From NCBI GenBank assembly GCA_947085285.1, contig CAMTVZ010000167.1, forward strand, positions 1 to 5,303: DNA of 5,303 nt, read 5' to 3'. Positions 1-5,303 of this stretch are shown one piece after another (the first letter of the stretch is position 1; each line of letters starts with the position of its first letter). The notes beneath the pieces are model-generated. The model saw nothing but the letters and a program-made list of their open reading frames with translations. It was not told where the DNA came from and did no database searches. This stretch comes from JASEGV01 sp947085285. Lineage in GTDB: Bacteria > Bacteroidota > Ignavibacteria > UBA10030 > BY39. The translations under genes were made by a program, and so were the position numbers.

Positions 1-1760
1 CCGCAGTAAAAGCACAAATTGATTTTATCCAATCGCGTTACAGCGGTTTGGATGGTGAACCAACACTGCGTGTTCATCCGCATACAGGTGAGAGCGGTGC
101 AATCGGTGTTGCACTTGAAGCATCACGGCTTTTTTCTGAAGGAATGAAAACAAAGTTCATCGGTTTCGAGGCAATTGCTTCCATAAAATATCAAACTATA
201 CGAAGCGAGGAGACACGATGTCTTTATTGCAAAAATAAATGTCTCCGCACATTCATAGATATTTTCACGACGGCAACAAGTGAATCAGAATTAAATGGCA
301 CTTTCAGTTATAAACAGGGTGCTGAAATGATGCGGTCGGGACGGGTGGAGCAGATCGAACCTGATTTTGCAGAAGAAGTTTTAGGTATCCATAAAGAACG
401 AATTATCATAGCAACGTGCGAAAAAGGTGCCGTAGATAATTTAGATGGAATGAAAGAAATTCAAAAGCAGATCGATAAAGCGAAAGCAGCTAATCCGAAT
501 ATGCTCGATTACGCCGGATATAAAGTTTGGCAACCGGTAAAACCGAAAGTAATAGCCGACAAGCCGCATAAGATTGTTTTGACCAAAAAACAAAAGTCAA
601 TCAATCTGCTGAAATTGAAACGTGAAAAATTAGTAATCGGAATTCCGCGGCTACTGAATTTATATTCATTCAATCCCTTCTTTAGTGCATACTTCGAAAG
701 TTTAGGAATATTGCCCGGCAACCTTGTTTATTCCGATTTCACTTCTGAGAAACTTTATCGGGATGGTGCCAAACGCGGAAACATCGATCCTTGCTATCCA
801 AGTAAGCTTGCCATACCACATGTTCACAACTTGCTTTATACTCATCACAAGAAGAAGAAGCTTGATTACATATTTTTCCCAAGTATCGATTCGATGCCGA
901 GCGATTTGTTGAACTGTGTTGACCATCGCGGATGTCCAACTGCAGTTGCAACCCCGTTTACTGTGAAAGCCGCATTCACAAAAGAAAAAGATTTATTTGA
1001 AGAATTTGGGGTTAAATTTTTAAACCCGTTCCTGAATTTGCTGGAACCCGAACTTACGAAACGACAATTGTTCAATGAACTTGAAATGTATTTAGGTTTA
1101 ACTAAAAGCGAAAATTCTAAAGCAGTAGAAATCGGATACACGGCATTGCAAAATTTCCAAAAAGATTTGAAGCATAAAGGGAGAGAAATTTTGGAGATGC
1201 TCGAGACTGAAAATCGAATCGGTATTGTTGTGCTCGCCAGGCCCTATCATAACGATCCGGGGATTAACCACGGAATTCTTGAAGAATTTCAAAAATTGGG
1301 TTACCCGATTCTTACACAGGATTCACTTCCAACTGATGATGATATTTTACAAAAAGTGTTTAAAGATGGGGATATTCATCCGATGGATATAAATGATGTT
1401 TGGAAAAACTCGTATAGTGAAAATACAAATCACAAAATATGGGGGGCTAAATTTGTAGCGCGGCATCCAAATTTGGTAGCACTCGAACTCTCCAACTTCC
1501 GCTGTGGGCACGATGCACCGATTTATTCTTTGATTCAAGAAATTGTTGAAGCGAGTAAAACACCTTATTTCTGTTTCAAAGATATAGATGAGAACAAGCC
1601 AAAAGGCTCAATCAAGATTCGTATCGAAACAATTGCATATTTCTTGAAGAGATATTTGCAGACACTGCACAACACAAATCCACTTACTCCGCAACTTAGT
1701 GGTGGGCGAAGGCGAACCATTCAACCTCAAATTTTTGTTGAGGAATCAACCTACGTGTAA
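1..1760 (+). CDS. Acyl-CoA dehydratase activase-related protein, C-terminal part (5' end outside window)
   Basis: The frame is open from the first complete codon at position 3 to TAA at 1758-1760, so the gene starts upstream; the TTG at 48 is an internal codon, not a start. Counting from position 3, about 585 residues are visible. The first ~40 look like the end of a BadF/BcrA/HgdC-type ATPase domain (HPHTGESGAIGVALEA). A cysteine cluster follows, CLYCKNKCLRT with Cys at 73, 76 and 80, then CEKG at 139. The remainder resembles DUF2229 and HgdB-like domains: IGIPRLLNLYSFNPFF, DPCYPSKLAIPHVH (Cys 264), LARPYHNDPGINHG (from ~411) and NFRCGHDAPIYSL (Cys 501). Related small activases use ATP and a [4Fe-4S] cluster to pass an electron to 2-hydroxyacyl-CoA dehydratases or benzoyl-CoA reductases. 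The client of these large fused forms is not well established, and no dehydratase gene lies in the window. The conserved cysteines could bind iron-sulfur clusters (inference). The last ~30 residues (NPLTPQLSGGRRR onward) look like low-conservation tail. Family assignment is firm; function is uncertain. Confidence 0.88.
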   Translation, partial: AVKAQIDFIQSRYSGLDGEPTLRVHPHTGESGAIGVALEASRLFSEGMKTKFIGFEAIASIKYQTIRSEETRCLYCKNKCLRTFIDIFTTATSESELNGTFSYKQGAEMMRSGRVEQIEPDFAEEVLGIHKERIIIATCEKGAVDNLDGMKEIQKQIDKAKAANPNMLDYAGYKVWQPVKPKVIADKPHKIVLTKKQKSINLLKLKREKLVIGIPRLLNLYSFNPFFSAYFESLGILPGNLVYSDFTSEKLYRDGAKRGNIDPCYPSKLAIPHVHNLLYTHHKKKKLDYIFFPSIDSMPSDLLNCVDHRGCPTAVATPFTVKAAFTKEKDLFEEFGVKFLNPFLNLLEPELTKRQLFNELEMYLGLTKSENSKAVEIGYTALQNFQKDLKHKGREILEMLETENRIGIVVLARPYHNDPGINHGILEEFQKLGYPILTQDSLPTDDDILQKVFKDGDIHPMDINDVWKNSYSENTNHKIWGAKFVARHPNLVALELSNFRCGHDAPIYSLIQEIVEASKTPYFCFKDIDENKPKGSIKIRIETIAYFLKRYLQTLHNTNPLTPQLSGGRRRTIQPQIFVEESTYV

Positions 1761-1765
1761 GTCTG

Positions 1766-1797
1766 TTTGTTATTATCTCCAACTTTTTATATTATTG
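1766..1797 (+). promoter_or_regulatory. Candidate promoter for the barrel-protein gene and prmC
   Basis: Two readings of the same bases fit. As a sigma-70-type promoter, TTGTTA (1767-1772) is followed after 17 nt by TATTAT (1790-1795), one mismatch from TATAAT. As a Bacteroidota-type promoter, TTTG (1766-1769) is followed after 20 nt by TATTATTG (1790-1797), one mismatch from TAnnTTTG. Either would start transcription near 1800-1806, just ahead of the ribosome binding site. The region is very AT-rich, so a chance match is quite possible. Confidence 0.35.
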
Positions 1798-1808
1798 TAT
1801 CAACAATA
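1793..1808. promoter_or_regulatory. Small dyad TATTGT-ATCA-ACAATA
   Basis: A perfect 6-bp inverted repeat with a 4-nt spacer overlaps the end of the candidate -10 element and the predicted transcription start. Its position would suit an operator or a weak 5' hairpin just before the ribosome binding site. The arms are mostly A/T and short, so it may be chance. It is not a terminator: no T-run follows it. Confidence 0.2.
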
Positions 1809-1815
1809 CTATATG

Positions 1816-1822
1816 AAAGGAG
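1816..1822 (+). promoter_or_regulatory. Ribosome binding site that fixes the start at 1831
   Basis: AAAGGAG lies 8 nt before ATG 1831. It decides the start: the in-frame ATG at 1813 and the GTG at 1699 have no such site, and starting upstream would bury the signal peptide. The ATG at 1813 also overlaps the region just ahead of the Shine-Dalgarno sequence. Confidence 0.8.
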
Positions 1823-1830
1823 TTGGATTT

Positions 1831-2763
1831 ATGAATAAGAAATCACTTATACTGTTCATGTTTATCTTTACAGGTTATTGTTTCTCCATTCCCAGCCAAT
1901 ACGAAAAAGATAGTACGACCGATGTAACATTTTTCGATTTCCCGCACGATGTGAACCGGATTTTTGCAACACCAACTGCCGATGTTTTGAAGTCGTTAGA
2001 CCTAAATATTATTTTAGGAGGGGCATTTGGCTTTGAGGAAAGTTCTGGTTTTCTTGGTAACGTTGCTTTGGGACTCGGAGGTATTGCCGATATTGAAGTC
2101 AACACCGGTTCTTTGTTGGGTGCACTTGCTAATGTTAATCAAAATATTCCTACAATAACCTTGAAGGGGAAATTCTACAAAGGAACCGGAAATTTTCCGG
2201 CTATTGCTATCGGTTTGCGTTCGTCGAACGATTGGGATAGAACAAAAATTTATGAATCTGGTATTCGAGCTTCCGAACCCGATTTGTATTATGAGGGATT
2301 ACGTAATGTTGATTACGAAGCTCGCATCACTACAGCATTCATAGCATTCAGTAAAAATGCTAACGAAAATCTTTCACTCCACGCGGGGGGTGGTATTAGC
2401 GATCTGCGTTATCGGAATGTCCGGTTGGGCTGGGCGTCGCCCTCGATGGATTCGCATAGTAGCTTCAGTCATGGTGAAATTCAGAAAAAACAGTTGGGCT
2501 ACGTTTTCGGCGGGTTAATTTATACTATCAACGAAAGAACTCAATTGATGTTCGAAGCCCAAACGATGCCTTATTTTAATGTCAATGTGAAAAATAAAAC
2601 CATCGTACCGAAACAAAGAGGCTTGATGGTTGCTGGAATCAGGAGTGCAGTCTCCAAAGTGCTCCTTTTTGATACGGGAATTCGTTATCAAAGCAACTAC
2701 AAAGGTATAGCGGATACACAAATCAGGCTGAGCTTAAGTTTCTTTATTTCTCTTCCATCATAA
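1831..2763 (+). CDS. Exported protein of unknown family, probable outer-membrane beta-barrel
   Basis: The product has 310 residues. It begins with a Sec signal peptide: Lys 3-4, a hydrophobic core at ~5-15, and likely cleavage after Ser19 (C17-F-S19). Cys17 is not in a good lipobox because Tyr precedes it, so I do not call a lipoprotein. After a short polar stretch the chain is a series of short alternating hydrophobic/polar segments rich in Gly, Asn and aromatics, separated by turns, for example LNIILGGAFGF, VALGLGGIADIEV, ARITTAFIAFS, LSLHAGGGISDLRYRNVRLG, LGYVFGGLIYTI and IRLSLSFFISL at the end. No long transmembrane helix follows the signal peptide. This pattern fits a barrel of perhaps 10-14 strands in the outer membrane. 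I recognise no catalytic motif and cannot name the family; a porin-like, transport or structural role would be a guess. The stop overlaps the prmC start by one base, so the two genes form one transcript. Export is well supported; barrel topology is inferred. Confidence 0.75.
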   Translation: MNKKSLILFMFIFTGYCFSIPSQYEKDSTTDVTFFDFPHDVNRIFATPTADVLKSLDLNIILGGAFGFEESSGFLGNVALGLGGIADIEVNTGSLLGALANVNQNIPTITLKGKFYKGTGNFPAIAIGLRSSNDWDRTKIYESGIRASEPDLYYEGLRNVDYEARITTAFIAFSKNANENLSLHAGGGISDLRYRNVRLGWASPSMDSHSSFSHGEIQKKQLGYVFGGLIYTINERTQLMFEAQTMPYFNVNVKNKTIVPKQRGLMVAGIRSAVSKVLLFDTGIRYQSNYKGIADTQIRLSLSFFISLPS

Positions 2764-3638
2764 TGAGCAACGAAAATACCTGGACAGTAAAAAAACTATT
2801 GGATTGGTCGGCGAATTATTTAAACGAAAAAGGCTTCGATGATTCACGCTTGAACGCAGAGTTACTGATTTGCCACACGCTTAATTATAAAAATCGAATT
2901 GATTTATATTTGCATCACGATAAACCATTGCGTGAAGCAGAATTGAAATCGTTCAAAACTTTATTTAAGCGGCGTTTAAATCGCGAACCTCTGCAATATA
3001 TTATTGGGGAAGCTGAGTTTATGGGACTGAAGTTCAAAGTTGATAAACGGGTTTTAATTCCTCGTCCCGAAACCGAAATGTTGGTAGAGGCAGTTATAGA
3101 AACCAGTAAAAATTATCCGAAAAGATTAGATATTCTTGATATTGGTGTAGGGAGCGGGAACATTGCAGTGAGCTTGGCAAAATTTATTCCTGTCGCAAAT
3201 GTTACAGGTATTGATGCAAGCAGACCGGCAATCGAAGTGGCAAAAACTAATGTTGAGGCAAATGGAGTTTCCGATAGAATCGATTTAAAGCAGCTAAATG
3301 TTTTCGATGATGTTTCAGGGCTTGCTAAATACGATGTAATCGTTTCTAATCCGCCGTATATTTCGAGAAACGAATTTTTAGGAATTCAAGAGGAAATACG
3401 TATGTATGAACCACACTCTGCAACGACCGACGACAGCGATGGCTTAACTTATCACAGGCGAATTGCAGATGTGGCGCGAAGCATTTTCAAAGAAAACGGG
3501 TGGTTGTTTCTTGAAATTGCTTACAACCAAAGTGCAGAAGTAACAAAAATTTGTTCTGAGTTAGGTTATTTTAAAATCGAAACGATAAGAGATTACGGCG
3601 ATAATGATAGAGTGATTAAAGCGAGGTGGAGTAAATAA
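2763..3638 (+). CDS. prmC: Peptide chain release factor N5-glutamine methyltransferase PrmC (HemK)
   Basis: This enzyme uses S-adenosylmethionine to methylate the glutamine of the GGQ motif in release factors RF1 and RF2, in the cytoplasm, which aids peptide release at stop codons. At 291 residues it is full length for the family. The N-terminal helical release-factor-binding domain (about 1-75) is followed by the family signature YIIGEAEF (79-86) and LIPRPETE (98-105). The methyltransferase core has SAM motif I LDIGVGSGNIAV (125-136), the acidic residue in GIDAS (~151) and the catalytic NPPYI (196-200). The later EP...SDGLTYHRRI stretch (216-234) matches the usual EP..AL..G.DGL..Y element, although the AL-GG part has become SATTDD. 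ATG 2763 overlaps the upstream TAA as TAATG, and no Shine-Dalgarno is visible in the T/C-rich bases before it, so translation probably depends on coupling. The usual neighbour prfA is not in the window. Confidence 0.97.
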   Translation: MSNENTWTVKKLLDWSANYLNEKGFDDSRLNAELLICHTLNYKNRIDLYLHHDKPLREAELKSFKTLFKRRLNREPLQYIIGEAEFMGLKFKVDKRVLIPRPETEMLVEAVIETSKNYPKRLDILDIGVGSGNIAVSLAKFIPVANVTGIDASRPAIEVAKTNVEANGVSDRIDLKQLNVFDDVSGLAKYDVIVSNPPYISRNEFLGIQEEIRMYEPHSATTDDSDGLTYHRRIADVARSIFKENGWLFLEIAYNQSAEVTKICSELGYFKIETIRDYGDNDRVIKARWSK

Positions 3639-3752
3639 AATGCGTGCGCTGGTTGTGTTGAAGTGAAGACGGATTTTGGTAAAAATATATGAGGTGTAAA
3701 AGAGTGTGCATGATTACCCACCCTGCAATTATTGAGTTTGATATTTATGGAC

Positions 3753-3759
3753 AAAAGGA
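3753..3759 (+). promoter_or_regulatory. Ribosome binding site of the propeller-protein gene
   Basis: AAAAGGA lies 9 nt before ATG 3769 and supports that start. The rest of the 130-nt gap (3639-3768) shows no promoter with both elements at sensible spacing, no strong hairpin with a T-run, and no small coding frame: the ATG at 3640 reaches a stop after eight codons. Confidence 0.7.
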
Positions 3760-3768
3760 AAAAACACA

Positions 3769-5303
3769 ATGAAGAAGAAATTTATTTTAATACTACTTAT
3801 ATCATTTGTAATGATAGAGAAACTAAACGCTCAGGTTACCCTTGAGTGGGTTGCCCGCTACAACAGCCAGAGCAATGGAAGCGATTATGCACGTGCGATG
3901 GCGATTGACTCGATGGGGAATGTGTATATAGCAGGTAGTGATGAGGACTCACCACCGGGATTTGTAACGATAAAAATCAACTCAAGCGGGCAGTTTGTTT
4001 GGGCGAGAAGATACTCAGATGCTAGGGGAATAAAACCAACACCAAAATCAATCGCAGTTGACTTGCAAGGCAATGTGTATGTCGGTGCAAGCGATGTTGA
4101 TTATATTGTCATAAAGTATGATTCAGGCGGAGTTCAGCAATGGGTGAAGAGATATAGGGGAAGCGGAGGGGGGATAAATGAGTTAAATAGTTTAACGATA
4201 GATAATAATATGAATATTGTAGTAACAGGTTATGCAACATTTGATGCAGGTTTCGATGGATGCCTGACAGCTAATTTACTGAGTACTACCGGTGATAGTA
4301 TCTGGAGTAGAAGATACACACCCAATCCCACTATATGTGGGGGAATTGATATAGACCTTTTTAGAAATATCAATCTGAGCGGAGTTTCAAACATTGCTAT
4401 GTTAGCACCTGATGATTTCCTTACATTAAGCTACGATATGAACGGCAATCTGCGATGGGCACAGACGTGGGACGGACCAGCAAGTAGTGGGGATCACGCT
4501 TATGATATCGCATCTGATAAAAACGGGAATGTGTATGTAACAGGATCTGCGACAATGGACAGCACATTTGATGAGGATATTGTTACAATTAAGTATGACA
4601 GCGAGGGTAATCAACAATGGGTACGATTTTATGATGGAGCGGTGGATTCATTTTCTTATGACAGGGGGTATTTTGTCAAAACTGATTCAGAGGATAATAT
4701 TATAGTTACAGGAAAAGATGTTGGAGCTACAAATAGTGGTGGTTATTGTACAATCAAATATGATTCTATCGGAAAATTTTTGTGGGTTCGAAGGTATGAT
4801 GTACCAGGGGATGATTTTCCTGAAGGTTTAGCCGTTGATAAATTTAGTTCTGTCTATGTAACTGGTACGAGTATAAACAAAATTACCACAATTAAATACG
4901 ACAAAGACGGAATTCAAAAGTGGCTTCAAAAATATCCTGATTACGATACAATTTCTGGCGCTAAAGCAATAATTGTTGATAATAATTTGAATGTTTATAT
5001 TGCAGGTGAAATCGGTGTTGCTGGTTATAATAACGATATCATAGTTTTAAAATATTCACAGCCGACAAGTGTAGTTCCGATATCTGATGAAGTTCCTGAA
5101 GGATTTAAGCTTTACCAAAATTATCCGAATCCGTTCAATGCGAGGACGAAGATAGGTTTCAGGGTTCAGGGTTCAGGGTTCACGTCGTTGAAAGTCTATG
5201 ATATTTTTGGGAGAGAAACTGCTGTTCTGCTGAATCAAAAATTAGAACCCGGAACACATGAAGTCGAATGGGAAGCTGAAGGGCTTGCGAGTGGTCTGTA
5301 TTA
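3769..5303 (+). CDS. Secreted SBBP-repeat beta-propeller protein with QNYPNPFN (type IX-type) sorting domain, 3' end outside window
   Basis: The frame is open from ATG 3769 to the right edge (511 codons plus two bases). Residues 1-21 form a signal peptide: KKK, a hydrophobic core at 5-16, and likely cleavage after Ala21 (LNA|QV). Residues ~25-430 hold eight repeats of 46-55 residues of the SBBP beta-propeller type. Each has a W..RY strand, a D..GNVYVTG turn-strand and a TIKYD..G strand. A short linker (~431-442) leads to PEGFKLYQNYPNPFN (443-457) and SLKVYDIFGRE (473-483). The last visible residues, GLASGLY, sit near the usual end of such domains (typically SGVYFYRL...), so probably only 10-25 residues are missing. 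This CTD type directs proteins through the type IX secretion system to the cell surface or medium. The propeller may bind ligands, proteins or glycans; no catalytic motif is seen. The gene has its own ribosome binding site and looks monocistronic from the left. Domain calls are firm; the ligand is unknown. Confidence 0.92.
   Translation, partial: MKKKFILILLISFVMIEKLNAQVTLEWVARYNSQSNGSDYARAMAIDSMGNVYIAGSDEDSPPGFVTIKINSSGQFVWARRYSDARGIKPTPKSIAVDLQGNVYVGASDVDYIVIKYDSGGVQQWVKRYRGSGGGINELNSLTIDNNMNIVVTGYATFDAGFDGCLTANLLSTTGDSIWSRRYTPNPTICGGIDIDLFRNINLSGVSNIAMLAPDDFLTLSYDMNGNLRWAQTWDGPASSGDHAYDIASDKNGNVYVTGSATMDSTFDEDIVTIKYDSEGNQQWVRFYDGAVDSFSYDRGYFVKTDSEDNIIVTGKDVGATNSGGYCTIKYDSIGKFLWVRRYDVPGDDFPEGLAVDKFSSVYVTGTSINKITTIKYDKDGIQKWLQKYPDYDTISGAKAIIVDNNLNVYIAGEIGVAGYNNDIIVLKYSQPTSVVPISDEVPEGFKLYQNYPNPFNARTKIGFRVQGSGFTSLKVYDIFGRETAVLLNQKLEPGTHEVEWEAEGLASGLY
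3847..5055 (+). repeat. Eight protein-level SBBP repeats (beta-propeller blades)
   Basis: Three marks recur eight times in fixed order. The W..RY-type element has its Trp at residues 27, 78, 125, 179, 230, 284, 339 and 385. The D..GNVYVTG-type element starts near 47, 98, 145, 196, 250, 306, 357 and 404. The TIKYD-type strand ends near 70, 118, 170, 223, 277, 332, 378 and 429. Repeat 4 (about 179-223) is the most degenerate: its GN turn is lost and NINLSGVSNIAML stands in place of the usual strand. At DNA level only short pieces are shared, such as AATGTGTAT at 3919, 4072 and 4528, so the repeats are old rather than recent duplications. Confidence 0.88.
5095..5303 (+). other. C-terminal sorting domain region (QNYPNPFN family), cut at right edge
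   Basis: The domain opens with PEGFKLYQNYPNPFN, continues through a variable loop carrying the heptamer repeat, then SLKVYDIFGRE, LLNQKLEPGTHEVEW and GLASGLY. This order matches the family pattern of a QNYPNPFNP opening, then a VYD-LG strand, a G-H-V-W strand and a final SG-Y strand. In the known system the domain is recognised after Sec export and is usually removed on crossing the outer membrane. Here the residue after QNYPNPFN is Ala instead of the usual Pro. Confidence 0.88.
5158..5182 (+). repeat. Heptanucleotide tandem repeat (TTCAGGG, ~3.6 copies) in coding sequence
   Basis: Perfect copies lie at 5158-5164, 5165-5171 and 5172-5178, followed by TTCA at 5179-5182. It is translated as FRVQGSGF within the sorting domain. 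Seven is not a multiple of three, so a one-unit change shifts the frame. Reading the downstream bases, gain of one unit reaches TGA at 5199-5201 and loss of one unit reaches TGA at 5189-5191. Only changes of three units (21 nt, seven residues) stay in frame. Confidence 0.9.

Noticed and set aside
48..50. TTG as the start of the activase-like gene
   Set aside because: The frame is open to the left edge, the residues before it fit an ATPase-domain continuation, and the family is far larger, so the true start is upstream.
509..1538. Several 60-90-codon minus-strand frames and one plus-strand frame inside the activase-like gene
   Set aside because: They lie opposite or across strongly conserved coding sequence, have low-complexity or implausible translations, and show no family features.
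1680..1702. CCACT...AGTGG inverted repeat as a REP-like palindrome
   Set aside because: Only five paired bases with a 13-nt loop and mismatches on both sides; not distinguishable from chance.
1699..1830. Longer barrel protein starting at GTG 1699 or ATG 1813
   Set aside because: GTG 1699 overlaps the upstream gene and neither start has a Shine-Dalgarno; ATG 1831 has AAAGGAG at good spacing followed directly by a signal peptide.
3639..3768. Promoter, terminator or small RNA between prmC and the propeller gene
   Set aside because: TTG-type and AT-rich pieces exist (for example around 3658-3690), but no pair has good spacing, and there is no GC-rich hairpin with a T-run.
3885..4617. Minus-strand frames inside the propeller gene
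   Set aside because: They are shadows of a clear repeat-protein reading frame; no ribosome binding site or recognisable protein.
1..5303. CRISPR array, tRNA/rRNA, insertion sequence, toxin-antitoxin or defence genes
   Set aside because: No spaced direct repeats, RNA-gene signatures, transposase motifs, terminal inverted repeats or defence-protein motifs were seen on either strand.

Overview
The window is an AT-rich stretch holding four tightly spaced plus-strand genes. The best clue to the organism is the last gene. It encodes a secreted beta-propeller protein followed by a C-terminal sorting domain with the QNYPNPFN signature, seen in type IX secretion-type cargo of the Bacteroidota/Chlorobi/Ignavibacteriota/Kryptonia group and neighbouring FCB lineages. 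Together with the composition and a large CoA-enzyme activase-type protein, this suggests an anaerobic or facultative FCB-group bacterium, perhaps Ignavibacteriota-like. That placement is inference; no marker gene in the window fixes the phylum.

Layout. Positions 1-1760 hold the C-terminal ~585 residues of a large acyl-CoA dehydratase activase-related protein, cut by the left edge. A 70-nt gap follows, containing a candidate promoter, a small dyad and a clear Shine-Dalgarno site. Positions 1831-2763 encode a 310-residue exported protein, probably an outer-membrane beta-barrel, that I cannot assign to a named family. Its TAA stop shares one base with the ATG of prmC (2763-3638), the release-factor glutamine methyltransferase. 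A 130-nt intergenic stretch follows, with no convincing promoter or terminator, only a ribosome binding site. Positions 3769 to the right edge encode the start of a surface or secreted protein: a signal peptide, eight SBBP-type repeats, and the beginning of a QNYPNPFN sorting domain cut by the right edge.

How the genes relate. The barrel gene and prmC are almost certainly co-transcribed and probably translationally coupled. The activase-like gene may belong to the same transcript or to a separate one. The propeller gene looks like an independent unit. No common pathway links the four products.

I see no undescribed multi-gene system. The most interesting observation is a heptanucleotide tandem repeat (TTCAGGG, about 3.6 copies) inside the sorting domain. 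Gain or loss of a single unit runs into a stop codon within a few codons on either shift, so the repeat could act as a switch for sorting or surface display of the propeller protein. The rest is mostly ordinary housekeeping and envelope content.
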